Source: Gracilaria domingensis
Lineage: Eukaryota; Rhodophyta; Florideophyceae; Gracilariales; Gracilariaceae
Length of the DNA: 53,312 nt
Assembly (NCBI GenBank): GCA_022539475.1
Contig: VCMS01000358.1
Location: forward strand, 1-53,312
Direction: 5' to 3'
Under the pieces are notes generated by a model. That model had not been told where the DNA came from. It did not search any database and saw only the letters and a program-made list of their open reading frames with translations. Every line of letters starts with the position of its first letter. The stretch's first letter is position 1. Positions 31,947 through 42,274 of this stretch are shown here, in pieces. The position numbers and the translations under genes were made by a program.

Positions 31947-32586
31947 TCAGCTGAGAACAATGCTCTCCTCAGTGTCCAGCTTTGTGATGGTCTCCTCCAT
32001 AACTGGGTCATCATCGGTGAAACTGTTACGGGTCCTGTCTAACTGCGTGAACGGTGCAGCAGAATCCTCGTATGAAATATCTCCGAATCGTTCTTCCATC
32101 TTCGTTGCAACTTCCTCCGTAAGAACATCAATAGACGGGCGAATAGCAATATCCAAAGCTGAATTTTCTAGAATCTGGTTCTCCAACACCAGTCTAGAAT
32201 TCTACGTTGCCATTGAAAGACACAGCAGCCGTACCAAGCGTGTTGATGAGCGCCACCTCAACACGCGACAAAGTTCTCCTTGATGGCCTTCTGTAGCTCT
32301 TCCTTCTGCTTGGCGCCTCGATAGCACCGATAACCGCCACAATCGAATTGGCAAAGAAACCAGCAACGGGCATCACTCCTCCGGAAGCTCTGACAAACTT
32401 CGTCACGAGCCCAATCTTCGTAGTAATGTCGAAGTTTCTCAGAAGAAAGGCTGATGACGCTCTCGCAGCTCTGAACAGAGTAGCAGCTTCCTCCAACTTG
32501 GAGCTAAAGCTATCCAGGTAGTGAAGAACAACGCAGTGTTTGTGAGTACTCGTCTGATAATGAAAGCATTCACAGTCGCACTTCAT
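31947..32586 (-). pseudogene. Left copy of a head-to-head pair of broken paralogues
   Basis: Two minus-strand frames (32194-32586, then 31947-32189) line up with the plus-strand copy on the right: EEAATLFRAARASSAF with KEAGELFKAASKASTA, VEVALINTLGTAAVSFNGN with LRVALLTALASAAVSMNGN, and LDRTRNSFTDDDPVMEETI with LDRNRGSCTDEDPSLKKVI. A frame change occurs near 32190. The middle has a hydrophobic, possibly membrane segment (VMPVAGFFANSIVAVIGAI). There is no proper N-terminus, so this is a 5'-truncated, frameshifted remnant. Family not recognised. Confidence 0.65.
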
Positions 32587-33153
32587 GGCGGGGCCAACGC
32601 TCTTAAAGAAGCTGGGGAGCTTTTCAAGGCTGCGAGCAAGGCTTCAACTGCATTGACGACCTCATTTGAGACGAGTACAAACTTGGGCAAGGCTCTCAAA
32701 TTTGTCAAAACCACTGGTAAAGTGTTGACGGCCTTGGGAATTGTGGCAGATGTGGCACTGACAGTGATTGCCTCCGTAGAAGGAGCTAAACAGCGTGATG
32801 AGCTCAGAATCGGATCATGCAAAAACCTCGAGAGATGATTGAGAGTAGCTCTTCTGACTGCACTTGCCTCGGCAGCAGTCTCTATGAATGGAAATCTGGA
32901 GTCAATCCTTTTACTGAAGTCACTCAAGGGGAAGGAACCCAGCGTGGACGATAATCTGCAACAGGCAGTTGATCTTCTGACCGAACCAATCGCAAGCTCC
33001 ATCGAAAAAGTATGGTTTCTCATTTCTTACGAAGAAGTTGCTGAGACTTGGACCAATCTGGATCGAAATCGAGGAAGCTGTACGGATGAGGATCCATCTC
33101 TGAAGAAAGTCATTTCTAGCATGGAGACTGAGGAAGATGTGGCCTTCACTTGA
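32521..33153 (+). pseudogene. Right copy of a head-to-head pair of broken paralogues
   Basis: One plus-strand frame runs from 32521 to 33153 with a single in-frame TGA at 32836-32838. The homology to the left copy continues across this stop, so it is a premature nonsense codon rather than two genes. It contains a hydrophobic stretch (VLTALGIVADVALTVIASV) and an acidic C-terminus (SCTDEDPSLKKVISSMETEEDVAFT). Homology to the left copy starts at about 32575, only about 40 bp from where the left one starts. Family not recognised. Confidence 0.65.
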
Positions 33154-33785
33154 GCATTTTTGATATGGTACTCCTGTGAATGAGACTCTTTCGATACATA
33201 CAAGCAATAACTTGTCATGTTGTGCCTTTTCTCGTTCTGAAAAACTTGCCGTAACACATGACGTGAGTAGGAAGAAGCGGGTATGAAAAGGATACTTATA
33301 CCCACTGGTGAAGAGGTCAAGAGGGTTGTGATAGATATAGATCTCTTCACGTCTAGGCTGTAAGGGAGAGGCCTTTTGGGCCTACCAGCTACCTTCAGTA
33401 CCTACTGCAGATCCGTCGCTACATTCGATTCGCACCCTCTCAGAGGTGTGACATCTGAGATGTCTTAGGGCCTTTCCACATAAAGACATGGACAAATCTG
33501 CAAATGTCTATTGTCCACGGTTTGTCCTCGCTCCTTGAGCGATGACAGCAAAGAGACACCTGAGAAATGGTTCTATCAGATTTGTTTTTATTTTTTCGGC
33601 CCGCAGGGCTACTATATTTTAATTTCTTTTATCACACGTGTGACCATTGTACATGTCTTGTCTTTACGTGGAAAGGACGCTTACAACGAGGAATCGGGGG
33701 ATGCCAGCAATGCACCAAAGTTGTACCGTATAATTCGTTTCACCAGAGAGTAGTTTAATTCTTTTTTCTAGAGCCTCACACGTGG
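33154..33785. other. Gene-free spacer
   Basis: No convincing gene; the 60-80-codon frames at 33511-33758 have no features. Confidence 0.4.
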
Positions 33786-34901
33786 TCAACGTGGGAGAGC
33801 CTCCAGCTGCCAGCGTCGACTCGGTACCTCCGTCTCGAATCGCACATACTTTCTCGAGTAGCCGAGCCTATGTGTTCGCACATCCAATGCCTGGGGATGG
33901 TAAATGGCGCGTAGCGCCTTGTCGCCGTCTCTAAAACTGAACGTGGCCCCTGTCTTTGTAAACACCGTCCATTTAGGCCCTCGGAGCCAGTCGTAGTATG
34001 GCATCGCATAGTCCGGCATCAATACCCGCTCAGGGCTTGCTATCTGTGCCATAGCGAGCGCAAATCCGCTTATTTCGAGTCCAATCCAATGCGCATTCTG
34101 GATGATAGAGAACGCTTCCTTCTCGCTTGTGTTGCTCGCAAGCACCACCCGCTGCTCGCACATAGGGATCTCCGGCTCACCTTGAGTGACGACAATGATG
34201 TCTAGCTGGGAGTGCTTGCACATGAAGTCTACCATGCTGTTCAGCTGCAGTAGCCAAAAGTTGCCTGCGTTTCGTTTCGCTGCAAGATCTCCCTGTCGGT
34301 AGTGGATGGCGTTGTATGCCTCTGGCCAGCGATTTGGGCCCCCTAGATATCGCTTTAGAACATCCCTGATGCACCCTGAGTACTCCTGTGTCTTGAAACG
34401 GTTGTGCTCGACGCCAATCGTCTCACACTTTCTCACCAGAGGAATGATGTAGTGCATCACCTCCTTCTGCAAACAGGCACAGTTTCCTCGTCCGCATCGT
34501 TCAAAGAAAAGATCTTCTTGTCGAATAAAGCAACTGTACCTGCCATCCTCTCTGGAAACGTTTGCCCTGGACATATCGGGCTCTTCCGGGGGATCGCATC
34601 GATCAAATACGTCAGCGTAGTTATACCCGTGCTCGCTCATATGGTCCGGAAAGGACAGCTTTGAAGAAATCATCTGAGCCACGAACACTGCGAATTGATT
34701 TCGTAACAATGTCTGCCCTATACCCTCTCTGTTTTGATAGCCCGTGACGTACACACATTTAGTCCGTACGGAGTGTAGCTTGAGGTTCCGCAGCACTCCT
34801 GGATGAAACAAAATCAGTGTGCATAAGGCAGTTATCACCAAAAATGTCGTCCATGCTCGCAGAGTAGAAGGGGTACTCACTCGTCGAATACTTGTAAGCA
34901 T
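33786..34901 (-). CDS. Type II membrane glycosyltransferase-like protein (371 aa)
   Basis: The ATG at 34901 opens a short basic cytosolic tail and one membrane anchor (residues about 18-37, AWTTFLVITALCTLILFHPG), then a lumenal domain. The typical sugar-nucleotide region NAIHYRQGDLAAKR (near residue 200) resembles the H-x-R-x-GD motif of fucosyltransferase-type GT-B enzymes. A later segment, AHWIGLEISGFALAMAQIASPERVLMPDYAMPYYDW, matches the position of the conserved Ser/acceptor loop in that superfamily. Several cysteines (CGRGNCACLQKE) could form disulfides. Likely in the Golgi, acting on glycans. The exact sugar is not predictable, and similarity is at fold level only. Complete, intron-free. 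Confidence 0.72.
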   Translation of the reverse strand: MLTSIRRVSTPSTLRAWTTFLVITALCTLILFHPGVLRNLKLHSVRTKCVYVTGYQNREGIGQTLLRNQFAVFVAQMISSKLSFPDHMSEHGYNYADVFDRCDPPEEPDMSRANVSREDGRYSCFIRQEDLFFERCGRGNCACLQKEVMHYIIPLVRKCETIGVEHNRFKTQEYSGCIRDVLKRYLGGPNRWPEAYNAIHYRQGDLAAKRNAGNFWLLQLNSMVDFMCKHSQLDIIVVTQGEPEIPMCEQRVVLASNTSEKEAFSIIQNAHWIGLEISGFALAMAQIASPERVLMPDYAMPYYDWLRGPKWTVFTKTGATFSFRDGDKALRAIYHPQALDVRTHRLGYSRKYVRFETEVPSRRWQLEALPR

Positions 34902-34984
34902 TGCACCCCTTTTTCGAGTTGTTGAGTTTCTCTGAGTTTAATTCTGTGAGAATCTTCGGTTGCACTCCTTTCTATTTCCTTGTC

Positions 34985-34992
34985 TATTTAAA
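34985..34992 (-). promoter_or_regulatory. TATA-like TTTAAATA of the glycosyltransferase-like gene
   Basis: TTTAAATA on the minus strand, 84-91 bp upstream of the ATG at 34901, the spacing seen for the peroxidases. Confidence 0.4.
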
Positions 34993-34999
34993 TGTGGAT

Positions 35000-36310
35000 G
35001 CACTGAAGACTTTGCTTCCGCACTTCTTAAATCACAGTTCTTTCGACAAGCACTTCCTATATTTAGAAGTCAGAATGCTTAAAATCTATTTCACGTCCCT
35101 TTCAAAACTCAAGAATTGGGAGAAAAGGAAGAGGCGGAAATACTTGGCTAGCGACGGGTAGAAGAAGGGAGAGAGAGCTCACCTACACATGGTTATGTTA
35201 TTGAAGTAATGTCATAGCTGGTACAAACAAACGAGATGCTATTACAGTAGAACGATGACGATATGTTATTCGAACTCTATCGATATCGAGCTACCGTTGC
35301 ACTCTGTCAGGCGGAAGTAATGCACGCTCCTTATTCAAATCTCATAACAGAGACAAGGATACAAATGTCAGGCGGATCATTTTCACGGAGTGAGAAATCG
35401 ACGTCTGTTGCAGTTAGATGTTTTTCTTTCTATACTCTTCTGCTCTTGGGGGTAATAGGTTTGCTACCTTTTCTATGGGCCTATAGTGACAAAGAAATAG
35501 GCGCATAGACATTGATGTGGCAGACTGTGGCTCTTCTGACAAAGTTTCGTTCTTCCTGCAGAACTACTTGACGAGATGTTGTCTACCTTGACGCGTAGTT
35601 ATCTTAATGGTTGCTGCGTTGATATCGATATACAGATAGCAAAGGTTTATGCCCAAAAGCTTTCGTTTTGCAACCATTGCATGCGTTTCTGCAAACCAAA
35701 CACAAGCTTTATCATACCGGTCCTTGGTGGATCATCAAGACCCGTCATGTCCCAAGACAGAGGCACACACGAATAATCTCATGACTTTGGATGGTACTCT
35801 TGACAGTTCTTAACAAGATTCCATCTCCAACCTTGGACCAACATCCTTGGGTCCATCCATAGTATGAATCACACCTGGATTCCTCGATGATTGCAAATCC
35901 AAGTTGATCTGTGGCCTATATCTTGTAGCCAATTCGTATTCTCCACTGCCACGATTATTTTCTACTTGGAAGGTGTTGGTCGGTGTCAGTCGTGTTGCTG
36001 ACCGAGTGTCCTTGTCAAAATTAATGTTCTTACTCGAAGATAGCTCATCGAACTGGACTAAAAACACAATTGTTGAATCGTACGCCCACTTTTCATTTCC
36101 CCAGACACAAGTACGCCAAATTGCGTTCATGATCTACCTCTCCTTTCAGTACAAAGAATTTGAAGGTGAATTGTCTGGACGGAAGTAAAGTTCTAATGAT
36201 GCAATGATGATAAAGTTAAGTTATTCGTATGTAAGATCCGAATAAGTTATGCCTAACGAAAAAGGGTTACACCAGCGAAGCATATCAGCAAGAGATATCG
36301 TACAGCATTT
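35000..36310. other. Spacer with two doubtful small open frames
   Basis: A plus-strand frame from the ATG at 35365 to 35508 (47 aa) has one strong hydrophobic segment (FYTLLLLGVIGLLPFLWAY) after a Ser-rich start, like an isolated type II anchor. A minus-strand frame, 35810-36130 (106 aa, MNAIWRTCVWGNEKWAYDST), has protein-like composition and might be a fragment of a glycosyltransferase. Neither has enough support to be called a gene. Confidence 0.3.
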
Positions 36311-36314
36311 GAAA

Positions 36315-38027
36315 CTAAGCTCGGAAGACGTTACGACCAGAGGATACGTCTCCACGTCTCAGATTTGTCGTGCGAAGCAAGATGCGGTTGAAGAGAGAGC
36401 GACCTGAGAAAATGTTGCGATTGATTTCCGGAAGTGCCTGAAGCACCTCTTGTGGGATCTGGTGGTGGCGGTCATTGTCGAGGTAGAAGAACCGATCTCC
36501 ATCACGAAGGCGAGTAAATTCTGTCTTCCACAACGCCTCGTTCGTGCGACCAAGCCCAACAGCCCCTCGCTTGTCTTCCGCCATCAGTCCCACCCACGCC
36601 TCCACATTGTCGACACTGCCGTACGCTTGTTCAAGTCTCTTCTGGGTGTCGCGGTCAGATGAGATTTGTGCAAACGATCGCGCAGGAGCGCCAAGGAAGA
36701 AGCGGCGAAGCTGGTTGAATCGCGGCACGTTATGGTCGCGACTCCTCTGCAGGTTGAGAGCAATGAGGTCGAAGCCAGCAACCTCTGGAACATTGGTGAA
36801 CAGGAAGTTGCGAAGCGCATCAATCACAAGCGAGTCCACCTCCTGTGCTCGCGTTCCACTTGCACCTCGCAAGAAGTCCTCAATGTCCCCGTTAGCAAGG
36901 TTGCTGTCGCGGAAGAACATCTCCGCCATTGTGAGCAGCGGCAGCGGACGACCGTTCTTGTCGATGCGGCTCACGCCGTTGCCCACCATGGTGTGACCAA
37001 GAAGGAAACCGGCAGTGGTGAATTCCACACTGATGGTTGGGTCCACATTGCGTTTGTAACCGGTGTATCGCGGAAGACGGGAGCCCAGAATGGCCGGCAA
37101 CCACTCTTCGTAGATGATCTTCTGGTATTGGGCAATGTTGATGGCGCGAGCGGTCTGGAACATTTTCTCGGCATCCATCTCGGGCAGCGCATCCTCCAGA
37201 AGGTCGCAGATGTTGTTGTGCTCACGAAGGAAGACGGTGTGGATGGTGGTGAGCATGGGATGCTCATTGGTTCTAGCGTCGCCAGCAATGTACAAGTCAG
37301 GGGAAGTTGAGGGGTTGTTGTCAAAGCCGGCTGTGTTGAACGGCAGGTTGTTGCCCGCAGAGGTCTTCATACGACAGGAATTGGGTACCCTGAGGAAGGT
37401 GTTGAGATCTTCCGAGACACCGTAAACGTTGGAAAGGTCAAGAGCAGATGAGAGGACGGTGATGGGGCGTTCGGCAGTAGAAGCGTTGCTAATGGCGGCG
37501 CGTGTGGATCGGGCAAAGTGCAGCTCATGCACGCGCAGAGTGGGATCGTCTTCGGGCACCTCGATGGCGACTTCTTCAGTTTCAGACTCGGGCGACAAGC
37601 CGAAATCGTGATCGATGAACTGACCGAAGAAGACGAACAGTTCATTCAAACGACGCGAGTTGCGAGGATCAGTGGTCTGGTTTGAAACGATGTTGGAGAT
37701 AACGCGAGCACTGGGCAGGCCGTCTTCTGCAAACGTTTTGGAGTCAACGCCGAGGTAGCTGAACAGGGGGTAATGGGCTTCACCGAGGGTGGGGTCAATG
37801 AGGGTAGTGCAGCGGCCGGAGAGCGTTCTCACAGTGATGGCGTTGCACTCCTCGTCGACTGGGGAGGTGGGGGCGGTTCGGGGGGTGATGGATAGCACAT
37901 TTTGGCGGGGATTTGAACGTGGCGTTGGTCTGAGAGTGTTTGCGCCGTCGCCTCTCAATCTTTGGACCTGAGCAGAAGTGATGGAGAGGAGAGCGAGAAG
38001 AAGGAAGGCGGGGATAAATGACTTCAT
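36315..38027 (-). CDS. Secreted animal-type haem peroxidase (570 aa), near-copy of the 21.8-kb gene
   Basis: The ATG at 38027 starts a signal peptide (MKSFIPAFLLLALLSITSAQ). Landmarks are GQFIDHDFGLSP, SSALDLSNVYGV, GDARTNEHP, TIHTVFLREHN and ALNLQRSRDHNVPRFN. After about residue 130 only scattered residues differ from the 21844-23559 protein, and the DNA is nearly identical even at silent sites; before it the two are clearly diverged. One notable change is GFLLGHTMV instead of GFRLGHTMV: the Arg three residues before the proximal His, present in the other four copies, is Leu. In myeloperoxidase that Arg contacts a haem propionate. The rest of the active site is intact, so activity may be altered. 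Confidence 0.94.
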   Translation of the reverse strand: MKSFIPAFLLLALLSITSAQVQRLRGDGANTLRPTPRSNPRQNVLSITPRTAPTSPVDEECNAITVRTLSGRCTTLIDPTLGEAHYPLFSYLGVDSKTFAEDGLPSARVISNIVSNQTTDPRNSRRLNELFVFFGQFIDHDFGLSPESETEEVAIEVPEDDPTLRVHELHFARSTRAAISNASTAERPITVLSSALDLSNVYGVSEDLNTFLRVPNSCRMKTSAGNNLPFNTAGFDNNPSTSPDLYIAGDARTNEHPMLTTIHTVFLREHNNICDLLEDALPEMDAEKMFQTARAINIAQYQKIIYEEWLPAILGSRLPRYTGYKRNVDPTISVEFTTAGFLLGHTMVGNGVSRIDKNGRPLPLLTMAEMFFRDSNLANGDIEDFLRGASGTRAQEVDSLVIDALRNFLFTNVPEVAGFDLIALNLQRSRDHNVPRFNQLRRFFLGAPARSFAQISSDRDTQKRLEQAYGSVDNVEAWVGLMAEDKRGAVGLGRTNEALWKTEFTRLRDGDRFFYLDNDRHHQIPQEVLQALPEINRNIFSGRSLFNRILLRTTNLRRGDVSSGRNVFRA

Positions 38028-38119
38028 AATTGGCTCGGAATGCTTTGGTGTTGCTAATGTCGTGAGTTAGTTGGGTGATTGAAGTCGATAAGAGGCGTGG
38101 ACTGGGGACTGGACAGGCG

Positions 38120-38127
38120 GTTTTATA
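38120..38127 (-). promoter_or_regulatory. TATA box (TATAAAAC) of the 36.3-kb peroxidase
   Basis: TATAAAAC on the minus strand, 93-100 bp upstream of the ATG at 38027; the same octamer as for the 18.6-kb gene. Confidence 0.65.
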
Positions 38128-38139
38128 GTGGCGTCGATG

Positions 38140-40460
38140 GGATTGAAATGGGGGACGAAGATGGGAGCAGAGCACTAGGGTGGAGGGGAATGCATGAGGA
38201 GAAGATTGTTGGTGCGGCACTCATGATGATGACGAATGGGGTGGCAGGAGGGATGTTGGTAGTTGTCGTTTACTGATATGGTACGGTTTGCTTTTCGGTT
38301 GCTGCAGACTATAGATACGAGCGTTTCCAATGATTTGAGGAGGGGAAGTTGGTGTGACGTTGGCAAATAACGAAGGGCTCTCGAGGGTAGCGGATACGAG
38401 CGGATTGGATTCTGTATCACGTTGGCGCAGCATTTAAACCAACTGGGCTACCCATATACAAAAGTACACATTCCCATACAGATGACGCACGTGGAGGATG
38501 ATAGACTTTTCTTGTATCAAAGTGGGGCTCCCAGGCCAAGCGAAATGTAGTATTGTATCTCTCTATATCTGGCGTGATGATCGCCGTAACACGCAGCGCG
38601 GGCCATCTTCTACCAGCGGAAAGAGGGCAACCGACGGTATCAACGGTAGAAGCCAACAGTTAGAAGGTTAGCCAAAACTTTTCATTCGTGGAAGATCAAC
38701 GAGGTCGATGTAACGACTTGTGTTTGTTGTCAGAACTATTTTGGTACGTGTACAGAGCTGTCAGCGGCACCACGAGTGCCACGCTGCCCTCAACATTATA
38801 ATGCCTGTGGCACAATTATTTCTTAATTATTCCGCATCGTCAGTGTTAATGCGTTTACCCCTTGTCCGAAAGGTTTGTACGCGAGACAAAAGAGACCTCA
38901 TCTATAGCTGGGAGTTTAGCAATCAGTGCGAGTTCACACTCCAAGCCCATGGCAGTCGCTCATCACTATCGACGTTATAGGTCAGAGCAAAATATTTGCT
39001 CTCCAAAGAAAAATATGAAAAATGCTGGGGTAAAAAGGGTAGGTGGGACATAAAAACATCGTTCCGAAGAAGAAATATGGTTCTCGTCGAAGCAATGCGA
39101 GCTGGCAAAAAGAGCGCCCAGCAGCGCGCTTGAAGCCTGATAGCTAGATTGAGCTGCACGTATGTCTTTGGCGGCTGATAAAGAAAAGGACAGCTAATTG
39201 ACTGCACATCTTTGGAGGCCAGTGGTTTGAATTTGAAAATGATCTCATAAGACCAAACAGGGAGATGCGGAAATTGGCGAAGAACCGCAAAATCTAAGAT
39301 ATAGGATATGAAATGTACCCTACACCCAAACTCAGTAGTACCCAAAAGCGTCTGTAAGTAATTAGCCCCAAAAAAGTAAAAACTTTTATCAAAATAAATA
39401 CTTTTCAACTTTCTTTCCTAATAAGTTTTTGCGACTGTTTGGCATCAGGATTTTGACATCAGAAAACACCACAACACAAAAGAGCTTCCGAAACAAGAAT
39501 CTTTCTCAAGACATACAAATGAGTACTCTAAAACTAAACATTAAATCATAAAACAATCCAACATAACAATTTACAAAATTCAAAGAGCTAAAAAATAATT
39601 TTATAAAACTTACAACAAACTTAAACATATTTATGTAAGATACTAGAAAAAAATTTCATGTTATCTTCGTTCTTCTTTAACGACATTTTTTTATTTATTA
39701 TAAGTAATGAATATAAAAACATATGACAAAAATCATATGTTTATATAATCTTAAACATCTGAAAGACGAAACTATTTAATCATGCCAAACACATTATGAA
39801 AATAAACATATATGCTAAAAACAGTGATTTATAACGTTTTCTTTTAATCATAATCAGTATCAGTGCAAAAAATAAAGGCGTATGAATTAATATAAATTTA
39901 CAAGAAAAACTACGATGAATTCAATTCAAAAACTTTTTAACCATACATTCCAATCAACGTAGCTCAACTTATATTTCAATTAAAAACTTATAACGTAAAC
40001 ATTGGCCCGTAACGAAGCTATATGTATTTTGTCGTTCATTTAGTTGCCGCTTTACGCCACCTACTTTGATAACAAACCACACACTCATTCGAATTAAACT
40101 TTACCTCTTCTTGTCAGAGTGGTATTCTCTTCCCTTGTCTTTCACAAGTACCTTTATCCTTTTGCTGCCCTTAAAATAAGAACTTTCCTTACATTCAGAA
40201 TAGATGAATGGTCTTTCATCAACAATCAGTAGTCGAACAAGAATTCTCTTCTCCACAGTACCAGAAAAAAAAGCTCCTTACTCTTTGAAAAGACTAACGG
40301 TAGATTTAAAATTTCTCGCAACATCTCTGCATAGAAATGTAAGGTCTTCAAAGCAATGCCGCCATATTTTCCAACACACGAAAACAGATACGCTTCCTTC
40401 ATCAAACGAGAATAGTATGGTCTCACGAAAAATACTTTCTGTGAATCTTTGCTGTACTCC
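38140..40460. other. Gene-free spacer with an AT-rich block
   Basis: No convincing gene. From about 39400 to 40060 the sequence is strikingly AT-rich, with many A runs and no tandem unit, unlike the rest of the window. It could be an organelle-derived insertion or an old AT-rich element. Confidence 0.45.
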
Positions 40461-40928
40461 ATGAAATCGAAAGATACAAGGATGTCTCTAGTGTACATTC
40501 TGGGCAACCGTATCCAAATGAACCGAAAATCACTTTTGTGCTCTGGTGTGAAGTGTTACGCTACAAGTGTAATACGATGCAAAGAACCTAATGAAGGAAT
40601 GTGGAGCACAGAGCCAATTAGATCTACGGAAAACAAATCAAGTGCGAAAAACACGAAGAGAAGTTATAACAGAGATGAAGCATCACGGAAACTATCTTGT
40701 GAGAAGAAGGATGATTATTCAAGACTGTCTTATTTGGTACGCGATAAAATCAGTCCGCCGTATAATGGAGAAAATTCGAGCATTTGCTCATCTCACACAC
40801 ACAAATATCTCAAAGTATTATCTGACGAAAATGATTACAATGAGGTTGTGTCTGAGGGAAACAATTCTCTCATCTTTAGGTCTGAACAAGATCTGTATGG
40901 TATAGAAACCAATAATATATCCGAATAA
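40461..40928 (+). CDS. Hypothetical Lys/Ser/Asn-rich protein (155 aa), doubtful
   Basis: The ATG at 40461 (MKSKDTRMSLVYILGN) opens 155 codons rich in Ser, Lys, Asn and Glu with no domain, signal or membrane segment. It sits directly upstream of a transposase-like remnant on the same strand and may be part of that element. Composition follows the AT-rich local DNA, so it may be chance. Confidence 0.25.
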   Translation: MKSKDTRMSLVYILGNRIQMNRKSLLCSGVKCYATSVIRCKEPNEGMWSTEPIRSTENKSSAKNTKRSYNRDEASRKLSCEKKDDYSRLSYLVRDKISPPYNGENSSICSSHTHKYLKVLSDENDYNEVVSEGNNSLIFRSEQDLYGIETNNISE

Positions 40929-41012
40929 GACAATCGTCTCGCAAGGCAGGTCTTTTTCTTTGCTCAGAATGCTTTTTCGTTGCTCTGTAAGCATGTTGGT
41001 TTTGTTTCCAAC

Positions 41013-41734
41013 ATGGATCAACTCGAAGCTCTGTGCAATGCTAATAATCCACAGAGAAGAAGGCCAAACTGGGTGTTTAGGGTTCGTAAAATTAAGTATA
41101 GCAAAGATGTTAACGGAAGGATTGCCGGCTCGAAGCTACCAGACTTCATTGGCTGCTCACAATTTGGAAGGGAAGGGGTTAGGGACCCAATGAAATGCTT
41201 CCTTGTGAAGCTGCCACCTCATTTGCAAGGCGCAGACCCGCAGCTTGTGGGAAGGTTGATTGCAATGGCACACCATGGTATATTTCTTGAAAGCTCTTCG
41301 GACAGCGGTAAATGCCCTCCTTATCCTCTGAGTACTCGAGCAAAGTTCTGTACACGTCCAGTTTATCTGCAAGAATCTCCCGCACTCTTGCACATCAAGT
41401 GTGATGTTGAATATCATTACTTTCTTATGAAGACGAATGAAACGCAAGGATATTTATCATGGGCAGTGGTTTTCGGTTTCGGAAAACATAAACACACTTG
41501 GCCTATGATGAAGCCGTCGCCAAAACTGGTGCACGGTTTCATATCAAAGCTTTATCAAGAGTCTATCTCAGTGGACCTATGATTCTCCAAAAAATTGAGA
41601 ACATTTTTGGCTGTGTAGCATCCCTTGCAACTGTGAAGAGTATTCGTAGAGCTATTCGGAGAGAAAAACATGCACCAGGGAGCTCATTAACAACTTTCAT
41701 GGGAGCATTTCGCTCTCAGAGGCAGAAAGGGTGA
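41013..41734 (+). pseudogene. Transposase-like remnant (possible MULE-type), frameshifted
   Basis: The ATG at 41013 (MDQLEALCNANNPQRRRPNW) runs to 41582. The likely continuation (MILQKIENIFGCVASLATV, then KSIRRAIRRE) is in another frame ending at 41734, with the change near 41560-41580. The order is a mixed basic DNA-binding-like part, conserved His/Cys and a HKHTWPMMKPSPKLV stretch, then helices. This resembles the region before the catalytic domain in Mutator-like transposases. No catalytic domain follows, so it is a fragment. The family call is tentative. Confidence 0.35.
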
Positions 41735-42274
41735 AGCGGTCATTCGTATGTGCTCTCAGTTGAAGACCACAGAGACAGTGATGAGCTCAAACTGACACGT
41801 GATCAGAAGGGCTTGTTAGTGATATTTGGAGACCCCCCTCTGTGTTCTGCAAAGTGGAATATAGTCTGTTCGCTTTGGAAACTAAGCTAGTTTTGGGGCT
41901 ATTTGGGGCGCGCGAGGGGGTAGCAGAGGCTGGCACTCAAAAAATTAAGAAATTTTGGAATATTAAATTCCATTTCGCGCAGTTTAGTGCTTGGGTCCCC
42001 TAGTTTTTGTAGAGGTTCTACTTCGCCGCATGGTCCCATTCACTCTTTTCCGCGACCCTCTCTCAAAACTGCACTCGTGCTAGTTTGCGTTTCCATTTTC
42101 TCCCATGTTGCAATGCCAATCGCAATTCATCCCACCTCAATCGTCCCATCACTTCTTCCCAGTCCACACCACCCCCGCTATTTACCCATTTCTCGCCCAT
42201 CACGCGTTCATTTTGTAGAAGTCAGGTGGACAACTCTCCCCCTTCTCGTATACCCGCCTCGCCCCAAAACGGCT
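41735..42274. other. Spacer
   Basis: No gene. A T/G-rich segment near 41890-41960 and a pyrimidine-rich segment from 42000 on lead into the coiled-coil ORF, which is read from the other strand. Confidence 0.35.

Noticed and set aside
38923..39408. 161-codon minus-strand frame
   Set aside because: Composition follows the local DNA; no domain, signal or promoter was found.
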